Below, piece by piece: positions 1-10,051 of a stretch of DNA of 64,000 nt. The notes beneath the pieces are model-generated. The model had not been told where the DNA came from and did no database searches. It saw only the letters and a program-made list of their open reading frames with translations. The stretch is from Panorpa germanica. Taxonomy: Eukaryota; Arthropoda; Insecta; Mecoptera; Panorpidae. The DNA is taken from the NCBI GenBank assembly GCA_963678705.1, contig OY783210.1, positions 18,043,331 through 18,107,330 on the forward strand, written 5' to 3'. A program made the translations under genes and the position numbers. The first letter of the stretch is position 1, and every line of letters starts with the position of its first letter.

Positions 1-2458
1 AACATTGTAAGAGATAATTCTAAATATAGAAATGCGTTGTTGCCAAATCGTTCAACAAAGTTTGATAAACAAACTTGGTTACGATCTTAAGGATTTTAAG
101 AGAAGCTATACATAATAATAATTTTATATCGTTTTAAAGAGTTAAAATAGTATTAACTATCTCGTTTAAAGAACATTCGTCTACAATTGATCCCTTGAGT
201 TCACGCGTACACGTTTTTCGTTACATTTGAATGAAATTTTAATTTTTCATCTATGTTCTTACTTTACTTTACTAAAGACGTCTGTAGTTTATAAAAATAT
301 TGAAAGTAATCTCTATTACTTCAGAAAGTATCTAAAGATGTTAGCTAATTAAATCAATACTGGATAACATTCACAGTAACAGAATTGAACAGAAACACGA
401 AACTTTATGGTCTTCATCATAACGACTGCTGATTCCAACTTTTTGCTGGGTTATATCTGTACTTTACAAATAGCTGCTACAGAGATGAACTCAAGCGCGA
501 GTTCGCGAAAATTAATTTGTAAGAGAAGAAAAATTATATGTACATTTATAGATAGGGCCTCAGATTTGGAAAAAATATTCATCCTTTCAACTTGGTTTTG
601 ACATAATACCTAAAAAGAGTTTTCCGATTCTGAATACCGAATCAGAATAACACTTGTCAAACCATTGGTTTGCTTGAACGGTATTTTCCACTATTAAAAT
701 GCTTTATGAAGGTTTTTCAGAGGTTTTTTGAAAAAATTAAGCTACTCAAGTTCGCCATAAAGTATTTAATCTCTTTTGTAACTTATTTAAGATTGGACGA
801 TAGCTGTGGTAGACTACAAAATTATAAAATAAGGGTCTTAGTCTACTGTCCATTTAATTAAAAACTTGTTTATATACCAAACGCGAAAGTTTGACCAAGC
901 TTGCAAAAAATTAGAGATTAGCTCGTAGAAAATCATCGAATAGCTTAAGAATTTAAACTCATACTCAAACTCACTTTTCTGTACTAAATATTTCCAATTC
1001 GAATCTGATTATATATACAGTATAATAAAATAATATCTATACTCGTATGTATATCTATACAAAAGATGTAAAGGTCACTGTACGATCCTCCATCCCTTAT
1101 TTTACCCCCGTATTGTCTCGGGGTTATTTTTATAACAAACAGCAGCAAATCCATATCAATATTATTCTACAAAAGTACGGTTTATTTTCACACTGAAAAA
1201 TATTCAACGTTATCCAAATCTGAACGATTCTTTAAATATACATTTAATATCGTATTACAGATGTAAAGCGATTGTTCGTGATGTAAAGCGTCATACTGAA
1301 TGACAATGACAATGTTTTGATAACAGATTAAGGAATTAAAATATGAAGAAAGAAATAAAGATAGTAGAGTTATAATTGATCACGCCTAGTAATGAGGATT
1401 CAATTATGTTTGTTTCGGGATAAATGTTTTTCCAATTTTCCAAAATATCGTATATAAAGTGAATGTTATTGTGGAATAGATCTGTAATAAAAAGAAAGGC
1501 AGCAACAGATGACGTAATTAATGAAAGTAATGTAGGTCTAATAAAGCGAGCCTCTAAACTCGTTACAATATACTTTTTATTTCTAATTGGAATTTTGATT
1601 TTATATACTTTTTAGGTATGTACTTATGAACTATAATGTGTGTTTCTTCTTTTAATAAAAATATCAATCAAATTTGAATTTTCTTTAATGTTTTTTTGCA
1701 TAATTTTTAGAACAAAACATAATTCTTTTTTTAATCTTTCATGGTTATTCTTGTGTGTTTCAGTGTACTGCGAAATTTTCTCAAAATTGACATGTAAAAT
1801 CTCTGTTATTAGCAATTGTAGATGTAGTAATACCTTCTTTGTACACAACAACTCACTTCAGCTTGACATCTAAGCGTGAACAGGTAATTTTTGGGTTCAC
1901 AAACCATAACAACGATGTAAACCCTTTCACAACATCAATTCACCTTGTATCTGTGGTGTGAACCAACCAGTCTATTGTGGTTTTGTCATTCTGTACCCAT
2001 AGAACCTGCCCCTAGCTTTAGAGCCCTCTAGAACTAGACCGCTTTATGCTGTGATATGATTTTCGTAGGTCCTTCACGACCTCTGGCTTCTAGTCTCTAC
2101 TCTGCGTTTGACCTGTGACATGCAGTACAGCATATAAAATAAGAACCAAGCCTCCAGGCGAGCATATGTAAACGGCTGTGATTTTATTTCACAAATATGA
2201 TTTAAAGGTTTTTGTTTATTTTGTAAATGTTAGCATTTCGAGATTTTGTGCTTATATTATGAATTTATAAAATATGATAAATAGAACAATTAACTAAAAA
2301 CAATAAAGCGTTCTTTTATGTTAAATAACCTTACATTTACGTAACTGTATTTACCGGGTAAGCTTTGATAAATGAACTATCTCAATTACTTTAATTCATC
2401 GGTACTTTTTTTTTGTTTAACAATTCTTTTATTTTGTACAGCATGAATTTTATTCTTT
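1..2458. other. AT-rich non-coding stretch
   Basis: No supported gene. A small inverted repeat (ACCCCC...GGGGTT) lies near 1105-1125 and a GC-richer patch at 1880-2160 contains GGGTTCACAAACC and an inverted-like GGTGTGAACC. Short frames at 407-601, 670-861 and 1624-1873 look incidental. Confidence 0.6.
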
Positions 2459-2646
2459 TAGAGTTCCGTTGGTCGGATGGTGTAACACTGGGATTCCAGA
2501 TCGATCTTCAAACCGCGAGAAACCCGCGACTCTTCGGCACCGACATAAAAAATACCACTACATGGTTACACCGAACTGAGCTGAACTGGTTGCTGATGCG
2601 GTGGTTTGCAGTCCTCTTTAACAAGCATACGCGGTTATTTAAGTAA
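2459..2646 (+). CDS. GC-richer island with an open frame; possible terminal exon
   Basis: After TTTATTCTTTTAG (acceptor-like, ends about 2460) a markedly GC-rich stretch stays open to a TAA at 2644-2646, encoding a frame that includes FRWSDGVTLGFQIDL and NTTTWLHRTELNWLL. A possible AATAAA polyadenylation signal follows near 2769. A minus-strand frame is also open across the same island (2508-2729), so coding direction is not settled. It may instead be a repeat copy with higher GC. I do not recognise the protein. Confidence 0.22.
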
Positions 2647-3631
2647 TACCAAAAACTCCTATATAAATCTATTACTTTATTTAACTGGCAAATTATATAC
2701 TTGTTAAATGAGAGAACATATTGAAACATATGGTTGAGTATTGAGTATTCTTATGAGGATTTTCACTGAATAAAAATGTGTGTGGAATTCTAGCCGAATA
2801 TTTCTATTGGAATATTGCATTTAAGAAAGGTACATTGCTTCTTATAACATATAATTAATCACGTATAAAATAGAGTAGTAAATAAAATAACAAATTTAAT
2901 TACATTGTACAGGAACTAATAGCAGCGTCCTAATTTCCCGGTCAATAATTCCAAATGATAGTTCAGCTTGTCAAAGGTTTGGTCGTAAAAGTTTAGATGC
3001 TTTTGATCTGATGTTGAAATGTGATTGATTTAGAAATAAATGGCTATTAAAAGATAACAATACTTTAGATTACTTACTATACGTCAGTATTACACGAGGT
3101 TCTTTAGACAAATTGAAGAGGTTATAATTATAAAAACCTTTGGGTGTTTGTTTAGAAAAGTTAACTGAACTTTCTTATGTCAGAAAGATACAAGTATCAT
3201 ACCATTCCTGAATCGGCATAACATGAGCAAGTTTTTAAAGTAATTTGCTCATTTCGTGTCTAGTATTTTTTTTACACGGCAGCAAGTCAAAGACGAAGTA
3301 AATATTTTTGCTGAGGATTTAAGTCAAGATTAAACCAGAAATTTTTCGTATTTTATATAAGTCATCGACAAAATAATGCTTGTCTCGTCTTAAGTAACTA
3401 TTTATGATAGCGTAGAAACAAAAATAACTAAAGGAAAGAGCTATCCAAGAATACGCTAACACTAATAATGTTAAAAAACGGAGAATTTTAAAAAACTTTA
3501 AACTGACGATATCTCGAAAACCTTTTAATTAAGAAATTAGGCTTATTCGATGCGTCTGAGGCAGGTCTACCTTCAGTGTCAGTTTGACATGCTACTTTAA
3601 AACGTATCTAACATCCTGTTTTTATAAATCT
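2647..3631. other. AT-rich non-coding stretch
   Basis: AATAAA near 2769 follows the possible exon. Otherwise nothing recognisable; a weak splice-like pair near 3070-3115 (minus) was not accepted. Confidence 0.6.
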
Positions 3632-3985
3632 ACTAGCTGTCCCGGCCACGCGTTGCTGTGACTAACGTTTTTGTCATATTACATTACATAGCGCCATCTA
3701 TTGAATATTTACTCAATCTAGTCAACAGAATATTTACTCAATCTAGTCAACAGATGTCGCCATCATCGTCGCCAGATGTCATATGTCATATACAGATAAT
3801 TAATAGACAAATAATTTGCAATAAGATAATATTGCAATAATAAATTGAGATGTAAGCTATCCTATCTTTCAAGTTGGATCAAACTGCACCCGGTGTACAA
3901 ATTTGATTAAAATCGGTTAAGTAGTTTAGGAGTCCATCGCGGACATACAACGTGACACGTAATTTATATATATTAAGATATATAG
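3632..3985 (+). mobile_element. Retroposon-like repeat, copy 1
   Basis: It begins CTAGCTGTCCCGGCCACG, carries the block ATAGCGCCATCTATTGAAT, a direct 25-nt tandem duplication (3703-3727, 3728-3752), and a conserved 3' part with AAAATCGGTTAAGTAGTTTA, GTCCATCGCGGACATACAA and ACGTGACACG before an AT tail (TATATATTAAGATATATA). This organisation, especially the GCGGACATACAACGTGACAC end and simple tail, is known from non-LTR (RTE-like) elements and their SINEs in insects. Copy 2 in inverted orientation lies at 17894-18202. No coding frame; the 60-codon frame across it is incidental. Confidence 0.8.
3703..3752 (+). repeat. Two perfect copies of a 25-nt unit
   Basis: GAATATTTACTCAATCTAGT plus CAACA occurs twice head to tail with no difference. 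The related copy at 18100-18180 has the same pair separated by extra sequence, so the duplication predates the two insertions or was part of the source element. Confidence 0.95.
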
Positions 3986-4574
3986 AAACAAAATGTTCTA
4001 ATACTGTTTCAATTTCATTTTATGGATAACTTGGTACATTATAACCTGAAGTCTTTATAAAGAAGTTTTGTATTTAACCCACTCCGCCATATATGTAACC
4101 TTTTATTAACCAAACACACATCTTCAAGAAACACATGCTTAATTTAATTCACATCACCATTTTGTCTGTCTTTTTATTTAACACTTTATCTTTTCATCTT
4201 AATAAACATTTACATATACATTTATATACGAGTATAAACTTGTCAACATGAATTCATGATCAGTCTGATTTAGATTCAAAACTGAACACGTCTGTGCGTC
4301 CCTTTGCCCGTTTAATTTATGTATTTATATCAATCAGTGTTTGGTGATGGATTTTAAATGTCCGGTCTGTCGTCCAAACACGATTTGTTTACCATGGAGT
4401 GATTATATATGCGTAATCTATAAAATCTGTTGACAATTTAAAGTCTATATGTTATTTAAACATCAATTATAACAGTACTTGTTTACAGCGGAATATCTTT
4501 TATTTGATATAAAAAAAACAATACAATTTTTGGTAGAGTATAATCGATTAAAAATTGAAAATTAATTACCCCGT
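3986..4574. other. AT-rich non-coding stretch
   Basis: Nothing recognised apart from one TACGAGTA motif at 4227 and the AATAAA (minus) at 4499-4504. Confidence 0.6.
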
Positions 4575-4772
4575 CTAGGGCCCTATAAGGGCCTCGTGAG
4601 GCATCCGTGTTACAGCCGCTTCCAGCGCCTTATCAAGAAGTGAGGCCTGCCTCATCAGAATCCTTGCAGTATCTACGGTAGCATTCCACTCAGTATTGTG
4701 AAGCTTTCTACTTTTATTGAACCTATTATTTTGGTAATAACTTGCATAAAACTCTTCGCGCTTTCTTTTCAC
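4575..4772 (-). CDS. GC-rich open frame, possible 3' exon or element fragment
   Basis: The minus-strand frame is basic at its start (MKRKREEFYASYYQNNRFNK), then helical-looking with DTARILMRQASLLDKALEAA, ending at TAG. Its last 130 nt are about half G+C, standing out sharply. An AATAAA signal lies about 70 nt downstream on the same strand (4499-4504 on plus). No convincing acceptor was found, so either the whole frame is a single-exon remnant or the true boundary is hidden. Three short GC palindromes occur inside it (see 4579-4654). It could be the end of a retroelement or of a cellular gene; I cannot tell. Confidence 0.25.
   Translation of the reverse strand: MKRKREEFYASYYQNNRFNKSRKLHNTEWNATVDTARILMRQASLLDKALEAAVTRMPHEALIGP
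4579..4654. repeat. Cluster of three GC-rich palindromes
   Basis: Within 76 nt there are GGCCCT-ATA-AGGGCC (4579-4593), GCCTC-GT-GAGGC (4591-4602) and TGAGGC-CT-GCCTCA (4641-4654). The last two share the GAGGC/GCCTC arm and could pair with each other. They lie in the 3' part of the open frame above and are striking because the surroundings have very little G+C. Confidence 0.7.
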
Positions 4773-6589
4773 GTAAAAAATATTAAATAGTAATCAATTA
4801 TGGTCTTCAAATAGGAATAAAACTCATATAAACAAGAAAACAAGAAAATGTTAACAGCGCAGTTAGTACCTAGACAGTAAATACAATACGCTCTTGAAAA
4901 TAAGCTTGATAAGCTTGATCTTGAGCCATCCTAACAACGTTATCCAACAGTCAGCTTTGAAACAACGCAGCAGTGAATAGCTAATAAGATTTTTATCACG
5001 TTAAGCAGTTGCAACAAACAGGGAAATATAAGAAAGCACTTTTAAATAAAAAGTTGTTATAACATCTACCATCTAAGTCTACCAGACCAAATTTGGAAAA
5101 GACTATAAGTATAATCTGAACCTAATTCCTTAAACCGGAAGTCAGTAATACGACAGAAATTATACTTTTATTAATTTTTTGCTGTAGATAACATTTATTT
5201 CGTTTTGTTGTAGTAACATTTTGATTAAAAATGATATAAGAATCTAATTAAATGTTATACTTGACCTTTATTCTTGACCGTAGAATTAACCTTATAAAAT
5301 TGTTAATATTTAGACATAACCTTCACTAGATAAACAAACTTACAGATCAGAATTTGATAAACCTAGTTAATTATACTATTTTCATTATAAACGACATATT
5401 ACAACATTCCATATATAATTAAAAATGTTTAAAATAGTTTACAAAGTTGTGTTTTTCATGCACTCTTGCAGTGACATAGAAAAATTCGCTGTTCACACTG
5501 ACGTCACTTTTGAATGGTTTTGCGAATTAAAAATGTTTGAGTTTGTTAAATTACGTACAAAATGTATGGTATGAAATGTTGGACACATTATTTGAGTGGT
5601 ATTTTTAATTAAAATTAAAAAAATATATATAATAAGAGTGGTCAGTGGTTAAAGCATATGACAGAGTCGCATTGGAAGATAAATATATTTAGTATGTAAG
5701 TTTTCTGTCATTAATTGTAACAATTTTTATAGGAGATAAGCTGTTCAATATAAATGCTATAACCACTGTATTTATATTTCGATACAATTCACGTAAAAGG
5801 TGTGGTGTTTATCAGAGGATTTATTTAATCAACAGTTTACGTTATCTTTAATGATTTAATTGTTTTTCATTTATAACGTTTAATTTAAATGATAATGTAA
5901 AATTACTATTCTAATCATCTTGTTCGACACTTCTATATAAAACTAGATGAGTATACGACCAGTTAGTGGAAGCATCCGTTCTCGCACCCGTTGGCTTAAA
6001 TCATCTAAATCATCTAATTGCGTAATCTTTCATAATTTACGTTATCTTTGAATACAAAATAAACATTTAATTTTATACTGTAATTAATGTCACCTTTAAA
6101 CTAAAACAGTGTATTTGTATTATGTGTTAGATATATGTATACTTAATTTATATAAATGTATTTGGCTGATTTTCAACAAGCCTATGTGAGGTGCGCTCAA
6201 AAAGTAAAAAAGTAATAAGCACTAATTATTTTACAAAAATCTTTTTTCCATGCACTGTAAACGAACGGGTTGACCGATCTTGTTCAAATTTGGCATAGTA
6301 ATTAAGTACAGTGTTACTAATTTTAGTATCGGTATGGTTTTGGCTTTCGATAACCGATATCAGTTCTCATCACAGTACACCTGTAGCGATCGGGCGTATG
6401 CCTTTGCTCCGCAGTATTGAAACAGTTCGTATCTGAATACACGTTCACTTATATTATTTATTATATTAATTGTGTGCCTTTCGGCTTTACAATCTACATT
6501 ATTATATTTCTTAATGCATTTCATATAAATTCAAAGTTAAAACTAAACTTAAACTATTCTAGACTATTACTACTTCGAATAGTACTTTC
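4773..6589. other. AT-rich non-coding stretch with a repeat-like block
   Basis: 5500 holds a CRE-like TGACGTCA; 5934 is the possible promoter. 6190-6420 (GGTTGACCGATCTTGTTCAA, TTGGCATAG, GATAACCGATATCAG) reads like the end of a transposon, but no partner terminus was found. Confidence 0.5.
5934..5966 (+). promoter_or_regulatory. Possible core promoter: TATA box plus initiator
   Basis: TATATAAA at 5934-5941 is followed at a suitable distance by the initiator-like ACCAGTTAG (A at 5961), then a GC-richer leader-like patch containing GTTCTCGCACCCGTTGG. Insect initiators resemble TCAGTY. Spacing and order are right, but no exon or coding frame can be assigned downstream. Confidence 0.22.
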
Positions 6590-6890
6590 TGTTTCTTCTT
6601 TTCTTGATCCTCTCCATTCATGTCCTCTACTCCTCTTTTATTCACACCGTTTCCTGCTTCTCCTTCCTTATTGCCTGTATCTTCATCTATCACCTCTTGC
6701 CTTCCTTGTCTCCTCTCGACAAACCCTCTATTATCTTTTCATTATCCTTCCTGCCTTCTCTCTTCGTTTTCACTTCTCCACTTATGTCTATTACAGGCAT
6801 AAACACTCTATCTTTACTATTTCCTCTTGACTCTCTAACTTTACTATTTCTTCTTGACTCACCCGTTCTTGACACGCTCACTTATAGTTA
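6590..6890 (-). repeat. Purine-rich tract, copy 1 (pyrimidine-rich on plus)
   Basis: About 300 nt with an extreme strand bias. On the minus strand it contains GAGAGGAGACAAGGAAGGCA, AGTAAAGTTAGAGAGTCAAG and an imperfect repeat of GAGTCAAGAGGAAATAGTAAAG. Phrases match the tracts at 25025 (GAGAAGAGACAAGGAAGGAA) and 60120 (GAGAGGAGACAATAAAAAG), so this is a dispersed family, not simple low complexity. Overlapping open frames on both strands result from the bias. Confidence 0.6.
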
Positions 6891-8842
6891 TAGCTTATTA
6901 ATTACGTTTGCAAACACAATAATATAAATGTTAAAACGTATCTGATACATTATAATACAAGAAACAATGCTATATAATTAGAACAAACAAAACATAGCTT
7001 CCTTACAGTAGAACAGTAGTATAGTTAATGTGAATAGGACAAGGGGACCTATTTAAAAAGTTAAAATACTACAAAATACTTCTGTGATTGTTCAAATATT
7101 ATTAAGTAAACATAAATTTAAAAGGGTTCAAAAATAAATAAGTAAAACTACAAAAAAATTATTTACCTTCTGTGTTATTTTATGAGGATTCTTTTACATA
7201 ATAATGGTAAACTTTATTCATCAAATTTTAATAATAATTTATATTTTTAGTAAAGTCCAAATGTTTTGTTGAAGATTTAAGTTTTAGTAATTGTCAATTT
7301 TGTTTTGGACTTTTTGATGAACTTTACAAACATTCACATGCTTTCAAAAATGAACTAGCAGACAAGTGTGGATACTTGGTACTAATTTTATTCGCATGAA
7401 ATCAAAAGTGAAAAGAATGAATAAAATATCAAAGATGAACTTTATAACTCACTTGTGAGTTATAAACCAGCCCCTGGAATGGGTACTTATTTGTTTGGAT
7501 GCTAAATAAATGTTATAAACTTTGTGTTATTTATAATTAAAATGGTTTAATTGGAATTATTGCTAGTTAATTTTAAGTATTATTTTGTTTTACTTGTTTT
7601 TGCTTTATTTATTTAGTATTAGTCTATAAAATCAAAGAAATTAATGCTTGATACACACAGTAACTTAAACTTAATGTTAAGAAAAAATAACTGAAAGACA
7701 ATGTTACATCATTTTATATTTTTTTGATAAACTCCAAATTGAAAATATAAAAGTTAACATATAGCTCGCCCAATGTCTTACGCATGTGGCACTGTATTAC
7801 ACAAATATAAAACAAACATAATTGAGTTTTTCTTATTTGAATTTAAATTCTACAACACAACAAGTACAAGTATATTAGTTACATTCCCGTTAAACGTAAC
7901 TTCAAAATATATGCAAAATATAAAAATAAAACTCTTTTATATTAATAGAATCCTTGACATATCCGCTTTAGTTCTTACGTCATATCTGCAAAGAGTCGCA
8001 ATATTTTTTGACGCAAACTTGTATTTTCTAAATTATTAAAGACTACGCAACATTAAAATACATGAACAACAATATATTGTACATCTATAGTTCCTTGAAA
8101 CGTTTTCTTATATGCTAAGTACTATAGAACAAAAGCAAAAAGATCGATGGATTCTTATTTGGAATAAAACAAATTATAGTTATTTTGTTTATGTAATTAT
8201 GTTTACGTTATCAAATGTCGTTTTGTGTGAACTACACCAATGCTAAATAAATATTTATATGAGATAGTTATTTACTCATATGTTCATTGACACGCAGTGT
8301 TTCCAAGCGGGCTCCCTGATTAATTTCAATGACAACAAGGAATCTTTTCCACTAAACACAATCTAACACAAAAAGTTACTAATTACGTAAATGATTTTAT
8401 CTGAATTAACAACAAAGTGTGACCTATTTTACTGCTTTTTGAAAAATAACTTTGAACATAAAAGTTCCTAAGAACATCTTCTTAACGATTATAATATCTT
8501 AAAAATTACTTTTAAATGAATAGCTTTTATGAATAGGTTTAAATATTACTCCCACTAAACACAAGGCGTATACAGGTGTTACTTTAAGTAATATTTTTTA
8601 CTTAACGTTATCCATTGTTATTTACCGAAGTTTAACATAATTCTGTTACATTGTCATAAAACAAATGCAAATTAAAAATATTTTAATAATATATTAATAC
8701 AGTTCAACAGATTTATATAATAGTTCAATGTCTTTTGAGCATGAATGTCAGTCCATCTCTCGTAAATTCAACTATAACGTATTCGGTTACATATGAAAAT
8801 AAGTCTTACCTCTAAATTTTTTTTTGTTAATTTAAGATATCA
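6891..8842. other. AT-rich non-coding stretch
   Basis: It holds the palindrome at 7441. The 88-codon frame at 7773-8039 is AT-rich and unconvincing. 8276-8315 (minus) has a weak exon-like signature (GARLETLRVNEHM between CAG and GTAAAT). Confidence 0.55.
7441..7466. repeat. Perfect 12-bp inverted repeat with 2-nt centre
   Basis: TTTATAACTCAC-TT-GTGAGTTATAAA. It is too short for a transposon pair and could be a DNA-binding site or a MITE relic. Confidence 0.9.
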
Positions 8843-9160
8843 TCAAATACCACAAGCACTCTTTCCTAATTTAAATGGTTCACATTCCAGGAAGAGTATA
8901 CTCGTACGTTGTGTGACTAAACCGTCAATTGGCACTTGATACCAGACTGCTATGTTTTCTGGTATAACCTTCAGAATAACGCTATATTTTCTACGGTTGA
9001 TTCTTATTAAGTTTATTTGATTAAATCCATACATCACTTCGTAGTTAGAAGTGTAGTTCACGCATATGACCCCCCAAGACACCATAAAAACTGCCAACAT
9101 CGTATAAAGTCATCAGGACTCAGTATCAGAAGGAAAGGCCGACGTTAAATAAATCATATT
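8843..9160 (+). mobile_element. Diverged SINE copy carrying an antisense 85-codon frame
   Basis: The right end, GGCCGACGTTAAATAAAT, and the preceding AACATCGTATAAAGTCATCAGGAC match the tail region of the 47340-47590 element when that one is reverse-complemented, and the left part aligns loosely with its tRNA-like head. On the minus strand an 85-codon frame (9100 to 8843) begins MLAVFMVSWGVICVNYTSNY with a hydrophobic start, an NYT glycosylation motif and two late cysteines, and could pass for a small secreted protein. Part of it (VMYGFNQINLIRINRRKY) resembles the translation of the 35905-36050 copy (IMYAHNQFNL, RKY), which is expected if both come from one repeat. I favour repeat over gene. 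Confidence 0.5.
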
Positions 9161-9499
9161 TTTGAAAACATGTTGTGTTACAAGTATATGAATATAAAAA
9201 TTCAAATGTTCTGCTACTTTTATTCAAATTGTTTGATCAATCGATTACGTCTCTGCTTCCAATTATATTTCAGTCAGAATAACAGAAAATAAAAACCCTG
9301 TATATTAACAGTAAGTTCTTTAATAATTCAATTTTCCAATCAAACTCAATTAATTTATTTTATTTTTTTCTTTCCATTGACTTTATTCTCATATAACGAT
9401 TCTAATATATAAATATACCCCTTTCCTCCGTATATAATTCCTCTTAATACAATATTCTAGCGCGTGCTATAACGTGGCGCTAGTATAGCTTCCGGTCTT

Positions 9500-9507
9500 T
9501 ATATAAT
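9500..9507 (+). promoter_or_regulatory. TATA-like box upstream of the possible 5' exon
   Basis: The sequence TATATAAT lies in a locally mixed-composition stretch about 30 nt before the proposed transcript start. In DNA this AT-rich a TATA box alone is weak evidence; the downstream donor at 10052 is what makes it worth noting. Confidence 0.2.
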
Positions 9508-9530
9508 ACAGAGTTACGGAATATATATCT

Positions 9531-10051
9531 ATCTCACTCGTTCATATAACATTTTAAATGTATTTTACACAGTGTGATAATACTATCTCTTTTTAACGTG
9601 TGTCGTTAGAAAGCTCTCTTTTACTCTTGCTTTAAACCTAAAGTGGGCTTTTACTAAAGTTCTACTGCATTCGGCGTTTTGCTGTTGACGGTGCTGGACG
9701 TGTTAGCTTCATGTATTTGTAAATTTACGCGCGGAGAGCTTTTTTACGTAAAACATAATTTATTAAAAGTGCTTATATACTGTGTTGTGTTTTTTATAAT
9801 TTTTGATTAAAATGAAAAATAATTAAAATTTTAATGAATATGAATTGTTTTAAATAAAAAAAAAATCTTTTTATTATTTTCTTTTTGTGTGGACAATATT
9901 TGTTCGTGAATTCTTCTGACGTGAGAACTGAAGATTAATTATATTTTTTGTGTTGGTGCTTTAATTGCTTTTTTTTTTTGATTAGTTTTGTGTGTTTGTG
10001 ATTTTATAAACAATATATTGTATTGTGGATCTTTTACATTCAAATATAACG
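9531..10051 (+). other. Possible transcribed 5' non-coding exon with splice donor
   Basis: A TATATAAT box at 9500-9507 precedes a stretch with several GC-richer patches (around 9600-9740) that then becomes strongly T/G-rich (runs like TTTTGTGTGTTTGTG), a look common in insect 5' untranslated regions. It ends in AACG followed by GTAAGTTTT (GT at 10052-10053), a consensus donor. There is no long open frame, and short ATG-initiated frames close quickly, so I read it as a non-coding first exon of a plus-strand transcript. The exact start is a guess placed about 30 nt after the TATA-like box. No partner acceptor can be tied to it. It would run opposite to the minus-strand micro-exons. Confidence 0.28.

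Noticed and set aside
3075-3115. Minus-strand 24-nt segment before GTAAGTAAT
   Set aside because: The acceptor would be AAAG with little pyrimidine support; expected by chance in AT-rich DNA.
6417-6927. Overlapping frames of 137, 107 and 60 codons
   Set aside because: Several frames are open at once because the tract is C/T-rich; no domain or start signal.
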